A stretch of 12,673 nucleotides of DNA from Parcubacteria group bacterium Gr01-1014_56 (GCA_007375995.1 VMFK01000017.1:1-12673), one strand, 5' to 3'; numbered from the stretch's first letter, positions 5,978 through 12,673 are shown. Program-made: numbers and translations. The notes: generated by a model from the sequence alone, not told the origin.

Positions 5978-7054
5978 TCAAGCCGCAGCCTCTTTTTCTT
6001 TCTCTTTTTCAAGCTGTTTCGCAAGCACGCGGGTTTTTTCGCGGTCGACATCTGTTAAAAACTCTTGGATTGCGCCTGCAATAGGGACAGAGAGCAGCAC
6101 CCCTAAAAATCCAAAAAGTTTAAAACCTACGAGCAGCGCCAAAATAACCATGAGCGGTGGTACGCCAACCACCTTTTTTACAACGACTGGGTAGATAAGA
6201 TGCGCCTCAAACTGCTGCACGAGTACGTAGAGCCCGAGCACAAGGATCGCCTCGGTCGGCCCGCCGGCCCCCATTGCAATTGCAATAGCGGGGATTGCCG
6301 CAAGAAACTGACCGAATACTGGTATGAGTTCAAAAATTCCCGCGAGTACCGCCAAAAGGAGCGCGTACGGCACCCCGAGGATTGTAAGCCCGAGATACAG
6401 GAGCACGCCCACAATAACACCTAGTATCAATTGGCCTTGCATCCACTTGCCGATTTTTTCCTGACTGCGCTTCCACAGATGCAGCACATAAGCCTGCTCC
6501 TTAACTGGCGTCACCACCCGCAAAAAGTCATCAACGCCGGTCTCCTGAACAGAAAAATAAAAAGCAAACACCACAATAAGCATAAAAGAAGTGATGCCGC
6601 CGAACACTACCGAGAGCGTGGTAAACGCGCCGCCCGCTGAGTCGGCAAGTGCAGCAGATATATTCTTGAGCGCTTGGGCCGAGGAGACTGTGTCTGCAAA
6701 ACTACCCCACGGCAAGAGTCCGTGCGTCGCGTCAGAGATGTTAAGCGTTGTAAGCGTCTCAGGGAGTTTAGTGAGGAATGTCGCTGCGTCGCTCAGGACC
6801 GGTGGAATAAAGAGAAAAAGAACTGTAAAGAATACAGCAGCTATGGACAGATACATCGCGATGACCGCAAGCACGCGGGCGAGCCCCCGCCGCACGAGCA
6901 TTGCGACGGCCGGCTCCATCGCTGAGGCTATCACTACCGCAGTGAGCACAATCAAGACCAGGTCGCGGATATAGTAGAGCAACGCGGCCAGCCCCAAGAC
7001 CACCAGCGCCATAACGATGCTGCCCGGAGTTATAGTGACAGAAAAGTTCTTCAT
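5978..7054 (-). CDS. AI-2E/PerM family transporter (membrane permease)
   Basis: This is a 358-aa polytopic inner-membrane protein of the AI-2E exporter/PerM family (members include TqsA, PerM and YdiK). The layout matches the family: paired N-terminal helices (about 11-50), another helix near 60-85, a soluble central section (about 90-155), then a multi-helix C-terminal half with the signature FELIPVFGQFLAAIPAI and HLIYPVVVKKVVGVPPL. A short charged tail, KQLEKEKEKEAAA, closes it. Members have been linked to autoinducer-2 export and Na+/H+ exchange, but substrate cannot be assigned here. It is the first gene of the metG-rpsR transcription unit, with its own promoter 20-30 nt upstream, and ends 4 nt before metG. 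Confidence 0.92.
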   Translation of the reverse strand: MKNFSVTITPGSIVMALVVLGLAALLYYIRDLVLIVLTAVVIASAMEPAVAMLVRRGLARVLAVIAMYLSIAAVFFTVLFLFIPPVLSDAATFLTKLPETLTTLNISDATHGLLPWGSFADTVSSAQALKNISAALADSAGGAFTTLSVVFGGITSFMLIVVFAFYFSVQETGVDDFLRVVTPVKEQAYVLHLWKRSQEKIGKWMQGQLILGVIVGVLLYLGLTILGVPYALLLAVLAGIFELIPVFGQFLAAIPAIAIAMGAGGPTEAILVLGLYVLVQQFEAHLIYPVVVKKVVGVPPLMVILALLVGFKLFGFLGVLLSVPIAGAIQEFLTDVDREKTRVLAKQLEKEKEKEAAA

Positions 7055-7080
7055 TACCCCTATCTTACACCCTTATCTTT

Positions 7081-7108
7081 AGTATACAAAAATAAATCGC
7101 CGCCCCAA
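7081..7108 (-). promoter_or_regulatory. Promoter of the perM-metG-rpsR unit, embedded in the previous terminator
   Basis: The minus strand carries TATACT (7081-7086, one mismatch from TATAAT) and TTGGGG (7103-7108) with a 16-bp spacer. The -35 lies in the terminator stem and the -10 directly follows its U-tract. Transcription would start near 7074, giving a leader of about 20 nt that contains a purine-rich AGGGG close to the ATG. Confidence 0.45.
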
Positions 7109-7124
7109 AGGTTGGGGCGGCGAT
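7096..7124 (-). terminator. Rho-independent terminator after the 167-aa gene
   Basis: A 13-bp perfect stem (7096-7108 with 7112-7124) has a 3-nt loop and a GC-rich core of GCCGCCCC. On the minus strand TTATTTTTG follows the stem. It begins 28 nt after the stop of the 167-aa gene and separates two co-directional transcription units. Confidence 0.9.
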
Positions 7125-7152
7125 CAAAATTCTAAGGATCTAAGTGCGAGAT

Positions 7153-7656
7153 TCAAGCAGCTGAAGCCAGAGCGCTTTTCTTGCGGGGGCGACGCCCAAC
7201 GAACTGATTGTTCCAGTTCAACTGCCTACTGCCGCCAAAAGGAGTGCAGGCGAGCCAACGCTCGCCGTCGGGCCGAAAAAGGCTAATGATGTTGAGGCTG
7301 CCGTCCGGCTTAGGCCACAGGTTGGCCTTGTGGAAAAAGACCACCGGGGAATCGAGCTGTATATCGGGGTACTTCTCCCCAAAACGCAAAACGTCTTCCT
7401 CGGTTGGCTCTTCGAGCCCGCGAGCGAGAAGTTCTTCGAAAGCTTGATCTGAAGAAGGATGGTAGCCGAGCTCAAAAATTTCGAGGTCGACTTCTTCAGG
7501 CGAAGATGCCCAACGGAATCGAGGCGAGGCGATAAATTTTTTCGCAGTATCAGTAATCCCGTCGTAGTGGCCGCCTGCAAGCACCTGTTTTTTCGAGCGG
7601 CCATCACCGAGCAAGAGAGTAAACTTTTTTAGGCAAATTATGTCTTCTATTGACAT
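7153..7656 (-). CDS. Uncharacterised protein, 167 aa, possible CPR-specific family
   Basis: I do not recognise a characterised domain. The ATG at 7656 is chosen because AAGAGGA precedes it at good spacing; the frame can extend to a TTG at 7680 (175 aa). The protein is soluble, without signal peptide or membrane segment. Its middle, about residues 55-105, contains SSPEEVDLEIFELGYHP and EEDVLRFGEKYPDIQ, followed by a beta-rich, aromatic C-terminal half (LNIISLFRPDGERWLACTPF) and a basic tail (GRRPRKKSALASAA). From memory, unverified, this resembles a recurrent unannotated Parcubacteria family with an acidic helix, then FG.KYP..Q, then a Trp-rich beta region. It follows glyQS by 78 nt and has its own strong terminator. 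Confidence 0.8.
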   Translation of the reverse strand: MSIEDIICLKKFTLLLGDGRSKKQVLAGGHYDGITDTAKKFIASPRFRWASSPEEVDLEIFELGYHPSSDQAFEELLARGLEEPTEEDVLRFGEKYPDIQLDSPVVFFHKANLWPKPDGSLNIISLFRPDGERWLACTPFGGSRQLNWNNQFVGRRPRKKSALASAA

Positions 7657-7663
7657 GAGCTGT

Positions 7664-7670
7664 TCCTCTT
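7664..7670 (-). promoter_or_regulatory. Shine-Dalgarno of the 167-aa gene
   Basis: AAGAGGA on the minus strand ends 7 nt before the ATG at 7656. It is one of only two clear Shine-Dalgarno sites in the window and supports the ATG over the upstream TTG. Confidence 0.65.
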
Positions 7671-7734
7671 CTAAATTCAAAGAGCCAATACAAGAATCTC
7701 GACATAACGCCGAGGCCCCATCAGCTACTTGTAA

Positions 7735-8979
7735 TTATACTCCTTTTATTGAAGAAGTCAATAGCTCTAAAACTTCTTTTACTGTAAGGCGCTTTTGCTC
7801 CCCCGTGTCGCGGTCGCGCAGGGTTACGGTGTCTTTAAGTTCGGGGTTCTCTCCAAGCGTGTCGAAGTCGATAGTGATACAAAACGGCGTACCTATTTCG
7901 TCTTGCCTGCGGTAGCGTTTGCCGATGTTGCCGTTATCGTCAAACACAATCTGAGGAATCTCTTTTTTAAGCGCTTGGTAAACTTCCTGCGCTTTTGCGA
8001 CAAGTTCTGGTTTATTTTTAAGAAGCGGGAATATAGCCGCCTTAACTGGCGCCACTGCCGGTTTAAATTTTAGATACACGCGCTTCTCTCCACCAAGCTC
8101 GTCTTCAGTGTAGGCAGACGCGAGTACGGCAAGGAATGTTCTCTCGACACCGAGCGACGGCTCTATCACATGCGGAATAAACGCCTCTTCCCCCTCCTCT
8201 GTATAACTCAAATCTTTAGTTGAGCTTGCAGCGTGTGCCGAGAGGTCAAAGTCGGTGCGATAGGCAAGCCCATACAGTTCTTTGCGACCAAACGGGAAAT
8301 CAAATTCAAAATCTATCGTGCGTTTGCTGTAGTGTGCACGCTCAGTGTCCTCTACCTCAAGCTCATGTACTGCGTCTTTGTTAATGCCAACCGCATCAAT
8401 AAACGAAAACATTTCTTTTCTCCACTCTTCAAACTTTTCTTCCCACTGTGACGGTCGGACAAAATACTCGACCTCCATCTGTTCAAACTCGCGCGATCGA
8501 AAAACAAAGTCGCGCGGAGCTATTTCATTGCGAAACGCTTTACCGATTTGCCCGATACCAAAAGGGAGTTTAGGGTGGAACGAGTCGACCACATTCTTAA
8601 AATTCACAAAAATGCCGCCCGCGGTTTCCGGTCGCAAATAGGCTACAGTTGCTTCTTCTCCGGCACCAACGGAGGTTTTAAACATCGTATTAAATGACTT
8701 ACCGTCGGGAGTTGGGTCTGCAAACCCAGCGACATGCCCGCTTGCCTCCCAGGCTTTAGGATTCATAACAATAGCCGCATCGAGCCCATACATATCGTCA
8801 CGACTCTCGACAAATTTTCTCCACCAAAGATTTTTTATATTTTGCTTGAGAGCTACTCCGAGTGGGCCATAATCCCAGAAACCCGCGAAGCCGCCATAGA
8901 TTTCAGACCCCTGGAACACAAAACCTCGCCGCTTGCACAGCGACACTATTTTCTCCATCATCCCGTTAGAAGTTTCCAT
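7735..8979 (-). CDS. glyQS: Glycyl-tRNA synthetase, alpha2 type
   Basis: This class II synthetase charges tRNA-Gly as a homodimer. The 414-aa protein begins with SLCKRRGFVFQGSEIYGG and GFWDYGPLGVALKQN, the family's opening. Motif 2 is FRNEIAPRDFVFR (149-161) and motif 3 contains PSLGVER (274-280). AYLRPETAGGIFVNFKN is diagnostic. Residues about 303-414 form the anticodon-binding domain. Members are usually 450-510 aa. The difference lies largely between GHVAGFADP (81-89) and FNTMFKT (96-102), where homologues carry a Cys-rich insert (C-x2-C...RAD type) that is missing here. The ATG at 8979 has AAGGA 6 nt upstream. No T-box leader is present. A 13-bp inverted repeat brackets its translation start. 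Confidence 0.96.
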   Translation of the reverse strand: METSNGMMEKIVSLCKRRGFVFQGSEIYGGFAGFWDYGPLGVALKQNIKNLWWRKFVESRDDMYGLDAAIVMNPKAWEASGHVAGFADPTPDGKSFNTMFKTSVGAGEEATVAYLRPETAGGIFVNFKNVVDSFHPKLPFGIGQIGKAFRNEIAPRDFVFRSREFEQMEVEYFVRPSQWEEKFEEWRKEMFSFIDAVGINKDAVHELEVEDTERAHYSKRTIDFEFDFPFGRKELYGLAYRTDFDLSAHAASSTKDLSYTEEGEEAFIPHVIEPSLGVERTFLAVLASAYTEDELGGEKRVYLKFKPAVAPVKAAIFPLLKNKPELVAKAQEVYQALKKEIPQIVFDDNGNIGKRYRRQDEIGTPFCITIDFDTLGENPELKDTVTLRDRDTGEQKRLTVKEVLELLTSSIKGV

Positions 8980-9025
8980 ACATGATCCTTACCATACAAT
9001 ACTTTTTCTTAGACTTCTAACGGGA
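8961..9025. repeat. 13-bp inverted repeat bracketing the glyQS start
   Basis: TCCCGTTAGAAGT (8961-8973) and its exact complement ACTTCTAACGGGA (9013-9025) are separated by 39 nt. One arm covers glyQS codons 3-7; the other abuts the stop of the 650-aa gene. The loop contains the Shine-Dalgarno and start codon. There is no U-tract, so it is unlikely to be an ordinary terminator. Confidence 0.75.
8986..8990 (-). promoter_or_regulatory. Shine-Dalgarno of glyQS
   Basis: AAGGA on the minus strand lies 6 nt before the glyQS ATG. An out-of-frame ATG at 8981-8983 lies between them and would give only a five-codon peptide overlapping the true start; at 2 nt from AAGGA it is probably too close to be used. 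Confidence 0.65.
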
Positions 9026-10978
9026 CTATTTTGGAAGCACCGTGTCCATACCTGAGAAGTCGACAACACGTATAGTCGACGCTTCAGCGCTCCCCTCAAC
9101 CGCAACCTGCGCAAAGCGGTCAAGCCCTGAGAGAAGCACGCTGCCGGTGAGCTCGGGTGTAGTCCCCACCTGGCTAGTACTCGGCGTGAGCAGCACTTGA
9201 AACGCTACTTGGCGCAGCGCAGTAGTAAACCCAACACCAGCTTTTACGTCGCCAAGCGCCCACTTCACCATTCTTGTGCCTTCGTCATAGGTAACCCCCG
9301 CTTCTCCTTTTATAAATTTCACGTACGGCGGGAGTACTGTTTGCGCAGTGGCGTTGGCAACAGTGTTGGCAGAGTTTTTAACTGCCCAGGTGATGGTGTA
9401 GGAGCTGTTCTGCTCTGCACGCGGCGGCATAGGGCCACTGTTTAAGAACGGCCCACTAGTGCGAGATGTCTGTGCGGATATAAAGAGGGCGGAGGCAAGC
9501 GTAACCTTCATTGTCGCTGCAGAGGCAACACTACCCCCCGACGAGCCTTCAGCCTGACGCGTGCCGCGCACGCTCAAGCTAAGTGTAACCGTGGGGTTAG
9601 TTATTAGCGAGCCGTTTGCCCCCGGCGGGAGCGTTGCGAAAGAAAATTGATATGTCCCCTGCCCGCCTGGCGGCACTGAGGCGAGCGAACTATCGCCTTG
9701 CGAAGTCCATATAATAGTTGAGTTCTGCGACTGATAAAAACCATTTGGCGCGCTGACCGAAGCTTTGTCTACTGCCGGGCCGTCAAATGACAAAGAAAGT
9801 TCGAGCCCCGAGATAGCGTCCGGTAAATTGTTTTCCCATCGTATAGTGCCACCCAGCGTTTTACCTGCGGAGACCGACACTGAGGGGCCGGTCTTACCCT
9901 CAAGTGTAATTACCCCAGTGATAAAAGGCCGCTCAACGGTGAGAGTCTGCGGCACAGTAAGGAAGGGTACCTTTACATGCGGGTCTGTCTGGTCGGAATT
10001 TGAGCCGACAAGAAAGCGAAAGACGCGCTCGTCGCCATCTGCGGCCTCGATAGTGCCGGTGAGGCGGATAACTTTAGTATCGCCAGGCTTGAGCGTCCCT
10101 AACCGCCAGATAGTTCCACCTGCACCTGCCTGAGGTTCAGTCTTAATGACAGAAAATCCAAACGGGTACTGTCCTTCAACCGCAACATTTTCAACTACTC
10201 CTGTGGCGTTGGAGCGCACAGTGATATCAAGCGTAAACTGGTCGCCGGCGGTCGCCTTTGGTGGCGCGTCGATGATGAGCGAGACAGGAGCCGAGCCGAT
10301 AGTAAAACTAGTCTCCCCTTTTTTCTCAAAGACGCCGTTTGACCCCGAGACGCTGTACTCCAAACGAGCGAGGATTTTCTCGGTAACTCCCTCGCTGCCG
10401 TAAAAGAGCGCAGAGGTGGTGTGTTTGATCTGAGCTCCAGATTTGATCGTACCGATTGAGATCCGCTCATGGGTGAGTGGTCTTGTGGGGTCGTTCGGGC
10501 TCCTCGCTCCCTCGGGGTAGTCGATCACGAGGTCAGAAAGTTGGAGCGCGGTTGTGTTGCGGTTGGTTATGATAATTTCGAGGTCTGCTCTTTTGCCCCC
10601 ATCTATAAGAGAGGGTGCGATTACTTGCACGTCGATATTTTGAGGCGAGGTAGTGTTGACGCCACCAAAAAAAAGACCGGCAGAGACGACAAACGCCCCC
10701 ACAAAGAAAATCATTGAACCAAGAAAGAATTTTGTTGCAAAAGACATGGGAGGTTTTATGTGCTGCCGGAGTGGAGGAGGAGCTAGTGGCTCTTCGGTGC
10801 TCGGGGTTGGCACAGGCGCAGGCGCTTGGGGTACTTCAATATCCCTCCAGGAGCGCGGTATATCGAGGTCGCTAGGAGAGAGGGCTGCACGCTCGTCTGC
10901 CTTCTCTTTGCCTTCACTTCCGCGCTCATAGAGGCGGTTTTTTAGTTTTTCTACCCCGCTTTTTTCCTGCCTGGCCAT
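9026..10978 (-). CDS. Membrane-anchored extracellular protein with repeated beta-sandwich (DUF11/Ig-like) domains
   Basis: This 650-aa protein has a charged, then Pro-rich, cytoplasmic N-terminus (1-80), including PQAPAPVPTPS, and one transmembrane helix (about 84-106, FFLGSMIFFVGAFVVSAGLFF). Everything after it is Ser/Thr/Gly/Val-rich and outside the cell. A basic KPPMSFATK before the helix fits N-in/C-out. The outside part reads as about four beta-sandwich units (roughly 112-230, 232-345, 348-490, 495-640), with DUF11-like phrases such as LGTLKPGDTKVI, VPPGGQGTYQFSF and WALGDVKAGVGF. There is no LPXTG, C-terminal helix or catalytic motif. A structural or adhesive surface role is inferred. 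It lies 24 nt after recO. Confidence 0.85.
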   Translation of the reverse strand: MARQEKSGVEKLKNRLYERGSEGKEKADERAALSPSDLDIPRSWRDIEVPQAPAPVPTPSTEEPLAPPPLRQHIKPPMSFATKFFLGSMIFFVGAFVVSAGLFFGGVNTTSPQNIDVQVIAPSLIDGGKRADLEIIITNRNTTALQLSDLVIDYPEGARSPNDPTRPLTHERISIGTIKSGAQIKHTTSALFYGSEGVTEKILARLEYSVSGSNGVFEKKGETSFTIGSAPVSLIIDAPPKATAGDQFTLDITVRSNATGVVENVAVEGQYPFGFSVIKTEPQAGAGGTIWRLGTLKPGDTKVIRLTGTIEAADGDERVFRFLVGSNSDQTDPHVKVPFLTVPQTLTVERPFITGVITLEGKTGPSVSVSAGKTLGGTIRWENNLPDAISGLELSLSFDGPAVDKASVSAPNGFYQSQNSTIIWTSQGDSSLASVPPGGQGTYQFSFATLPPGANGSLITNPTVTLSLSVRGTRQAEGSSGGSVASAATMKVTLASALFISAQTSRTSGPFLNSGPMPPRAEQNSSYTITWAVKNSANTVANATAQTVLPPYVKFIKGEAGVTYDEGTRMVKWALGDVKAGVGFTTALRQVAFQVLLTPSTSQVGTTPELTGSVLLSGLDRFAQVAVEGSAEASTIRVVDFSGMDTVLPK

Positions 10979-10984
10979 CGATTA

Positions 10985-10990
10985 AGGATA
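10985..10990 (-). promoter_or_regulatory. Candidate -10 element (TATCCT) for the surface protein gene
   Basis: The minus strand reads TATCCT, 6 nt, then ATG, with no Shine-Dalgarno and no convincing -35. The spacing equals that at lnt and rpsF. It lies in the 24-nt gap after recO, so it would add an internal start within the ileS-recO unit. Confidence 0.3.
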
Positions 10991-11002
10991 GCACGAGCGG
11001 GC

Positions 11003-11566
11003 CTAGAGCCCAGTTGAGCCGAGCGATTCGTTGATCGCTTTAATAAGGAGGGAGCGCGACGCTAGGACACGATTAGTGAGTTCGATCGAAAAAAAGTCCT
11101 GTTCGATAAAAGGCCGGAGCTCTGGCGTGTCGGGCAGATACCCCAGATGCGAGAGTATTCTAAGCACCAATACCGCCTCTACGTCAGCTCCCTGCGCGAG
11201 AGCCCCGAGTCCCTCTTGTACAGACTTAAAGAGTGCTTCATTCCTCTCCTCTCCGTGGATAAGCCGCAAGGTAAGTTGTGCGATCCGCCCGGCCGCCAAG
11301 CGGCCGGGCGGGCTTGTTGGGACAAGCGCGTGCGATATTTTTAGTGCGCCAGTGAGCTTCCACTCGTACTTCCCGCGAATGAAAGAATAGTGTGCCTGAG
11401 TCAATGTCTCAAGACCGTAGCGCAATTTAGAGTTCTCTCGACGCGCAGCACGCGCCGAGACCCTCACAAGTCCATATTCGCGCGTCAAAATTGCCGCAAG
11501 CGTGTTTTCCTCGCCTCCTATGCGCTTGCCGAGCACGATACCGTCGCTTACAAATACCGGGTACAT
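11003..11566 (-). CDS. recO: DNA repair protein RecO, short form
   Basis: RecO works with RecR and RecF to displace SSB, load RecA on single-stranded gaps, and anneal DNA strands. Residues 1-75 form the N-terminal OB fold: SDGIVLGKRIGGEENTLAAILTREYG, seen in parts, then SARAARRENSKLRYGLETLTQAHYSF and the strand YEWKLTGA. The helical region follows, including VLRILSHLGYLPD, the RecO leucine-rich helix. At 187 aa it is shorter than the common 230-250 aa, and the zinc-binding Cys cluster of many RecO proteins is absent. Nine codons (86-94, PPGRLAAGR) are a perfect DNA hairpin. It starts 1 nt after the ileS stop, implying translational coupling. Confidence 0.88.
   Translation of the reverse strand: MYPVFVSDGIVLGKRIGGEENTLAAILTREYGLVRVSARAARRENSKLRYGLETLTQAHYSFIRGKYEWKLTGALKISHALVPTSPPGRLAAGRIAQLTLRLIHGEERNEALFKSVQEGLGALAQGADVEAVLVLRILSHLGYLPDTPELRPFIEQDFFSIELTNRVLASRSLLIKAINESLGSTGL
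11285..11311. repeat. 27-nt perfect GC hairpin inside recO
   Basis: CCGCCCGGCCGC (11285-11296) and its exact complement (11300-11311) flank a 3-nt loop: a 12-bp, fully G/C stem. The unit is 27 nt and coincides exactly with codons 86-94 of recO. No U-tract follows. No second copy was seen in this window. Confidence 0.85.
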
Positions 11567-11567
11567 A

Positions 11568-12673
11568 TCACTCGTCGCTTATATCAAGATGAGAGAGGCC
11601 CGCTTCTTTCATGATCTCCTTGCGGTATTTATGTGCGAGATCTTTTTCCTCCCCGCTCACAAGAAGTGAGTACGATGGTCTGTCAGATATAGTGAGTCCT
11701 TGCTCCTTGCGCCACTCCTGCACACGCCGCGCAAGGCCACGCACCACCCCTTCTTCGCGCAGAGCATCAGTAATAGTGATGTCGAGTTCAATATCTTGTG
11801 CAAGAGCAGCGTCTTCTATAATCTCTTTTACATTTATTTCGGCCGCCACAATTGCCCCCACTGCTTCAGACAAGAGATAGGTGGTTTTGAGCACACTAAG
11901 TGGCTGACGAACTTTTATCCCTGCTTTTTCGCGTGCCTCAAGGGCACGAGAGGCTACCTCCCTCCCGAGCGCCATCTCGCTGAGTAGTTTTTCATCAACC
12001 GCAAGTGCTACAGGCCAATCGGTAAGATGTACGCTTTCTTTGTCTCCCTCAATACCAAGATACATAGCCTCTGCAATAAAAGGCATTATTGGTGCAAACA
12101 GTTGGGCTAGCGTGAGGAGCACCTCTCGCTGTGTGGCAAGCGCATATTGTTTGTCCACTTCGTCATCGCCCTTCACCCGGTCGCGCGAGCGACGCACGTA
12201 CCAGGTTGAGTAATCCTCAACAAATAGACGTAAAGCCTTAGACGCGCTTGGGGTATCATATGCGTCCATCGCGAGCGTAACTTGCGCCGTCGTTTTACCA
12301 AGGAGTGAGAGTATCCATTGGTCGAGAGCGTGCGTACTTTTACTTGCGACAGTCGCGCCGTCCCATTCATGCGCATAGAGCTGGAAAAATTTGTACGAGT
12401 TCCACAAAATGCCGACAACGCGGTTATGCGCCTCGCGCACATCCTCGTCTTTAAAATTAAAATCCTCCCCGCTCATCACTACAGAACCCATAAGGTACAA
12501 ACGTAGTGCGTCAGCACCAAACTGGTCCATAACCACGAGCGGGTCGGTATAGTTGCCCTTGGACTTGCTCATCTTGGAGCCGTCGACCGCCAAGATGTTA
12601 CCGGTTGAAACTACATTGAGGAACGAAAGTTTACCGAAAAGCGCAACTCCGATCACGTGCATGTAGTAAAACC
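11568..12673 (-). CDS. ileS: Isoleucyl-tRNA synthetase, C-terminal part (5' end outside the window)
   Basis: The frame is open to the right edge; before the Met at 12662 it still reads FYYMHVIGVALFGK, which matches the internal FYTLHVLSTALFGK type of IleRS, so that Met is not the start. The fragment has about 367 codons. KMSKS is intact at 12561-12575 within DGSKMSKSKGNYTDP, followed by FGADALRLYL and the helical anticodon domain (WNSYKFF, STWYVRRSRDRVKG, FAPIMPFIAEAMY). Phrases such as NYTDP and the tail are closer to the eukaryote-like IleRS type than to E. coli IleS. No C-terminal zinc ribbon is present; it ends at LSHLDISDE. HIGH and the editing domain lie outside the window. recO follows after 1 nt. 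Confidence 0.93.
   Translation of the reverse strand, partial: FYYMHVIGVALFGKLSFLNVVSTGNILAVDGSKMSKSKGNYTDPLVVMDQFGADALRLYLMGSVVMSGEDFNFKDEDVREAHNRVVGILWNSYKFFQLYAHEWDGATVASKSTHALDQWILSLLGKTTAQVTLAMDAYDTPSASKALRLFVEDYSTWYVRRSRDRVKGDDEVDKQYALATQREVLLTLAQLFAPIMPFIAEAMYLGIEGDKESVHLTDWPVALAVDEKLLSEMALGREVASRALEAREKAGIKVRQPLSVLKTTYLLSEAVGAIVAAEINVKEIIEDAALAQDIELDITITDALREEGVVRGLARRVQEWRKEQGLTISDRPSYSLLVSGEEKDLAHKYRKEIMKEAGLSHLDISDE

Noticed and set aside
5974..6051. N-terminal extension of MetRS into the 3' end of perM
   Set aside because: The added residues are a lysine-rich shadow of perM; the MetRS family begins at MADKFYLTTP.
6273..6286. 14-bp perfect palindrome ATTGCAATTGCAAT
   Set aside because: It encodes alternating Ile and Ala in a perM helix; it is a by-product of codon repetition, with no sign of function.
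8980..9025. T-box riboswitch for glyQS
   Set aside because: The upstream gap is only 46 nt, with no T-box consensus and no terminator/antiterminator pair.
9765..10133. Plus-strand open frame of 122 codons antisense to the surface protein gene
   Set aside because: It is a shadow of a strongly coding minus-strand gene, with no protein-family character or promoter. The same holds for plus-strand frames across perM (6591-6974), metG (4556-4939) and recO (11031-11390).
1..12673. UGA-recoded genome, CRISPR array, tRNA or mobile element
   Set aside because: TGA ends several intact genes, and no direct-repeat array, cloverleaf, transposase or attachment site was seen.

Overview
This window looks like a compact chromosomal segment of a Patescibacteria/CPR bacterium, most likely Parcubacteria. 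The grounds are a set of short or stripped-down housekeeping proteins: RecO of 187 aa without a visible zinc finger, GlyRS of 414 aa lacking its usual Cys-rich insert, and MetRS of 474 aa without a C-terminal tRNA-binding domain. An EF-P with a non-canonical loop and a large N-terminally anchored beta-sandwich surface protein also fit. The lineage call is inference from protein character, not from a marker tree. TGA is used as a stop by at least three genes (ileS, perM and the 167-aa protein), so the standard code applies and the UGA=Gly code of Gracilibacteria/Absconditabacteria is unlikely.

Twelve of thirteen genes lie on the minus strand and should be read right to left. From the right edge they are: the 3' part of ileS (isoleucyl-tRNA synthetase, cut by the edge), recO, a 650-aa membrane-anchored extracellular protein, glyQS (glycyl-tRNA synthetase), and a 167-aa protein of unknown function closed by a strong intrinsic terminator (7096-7124). 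A new transcription unit then starts inside that terminator: perM/AI-2E transporter, metG, an SGNH hydrolase, tatD, rpsF, ssb and rpsR. It ends at a 25-bp perfect inverted repeat at 1781-1857. On the other side of this shared terminator the only plus-strand gene, efp, runs towards rpsR. A divergent gene for an apolipoprotein N-acyltransferase-like protein (lnt) leaves efp to the left and is cut by the window edge before its catalytic cysteine.

The genes are mostly translation (three aminoacyl-tRNA synthetases, bS6, bS18, EF-P) and DNA maintenance (SSB, RecO, TatD), with three membrane or envelope proteins mixed in. Spacing is tight: TAATG overlap at SGNH/tatD, 1 nt at ileS/recO, 4 nt at perM/metG, 7 nt at metG/SGNH, 10 nt at rpsF/ssb. 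No intergenic stretch exceeds 100 nt, and I saw no tRNA, rRNA, CRISPR array or mobile element. Shine-Dalgarno motifs are clear only at glyQS and the 167-aa gene. Three genes instead carry a TANNNT hexamer exactly 6 nt before the ATG, which suggests leaderless mRNAs.

I do not see a new multi-gene system. The points most worth a second look are the EF-P loop without the lysine, the PE-to-PF change at the expected catalytic Glu of the Lnt-like protein, a 13-bp inverted repeat bracketing the glyQS start, a 27-nt perfect hairpin filling nine in-frame codons of recO, and the unknown 167-aa family.
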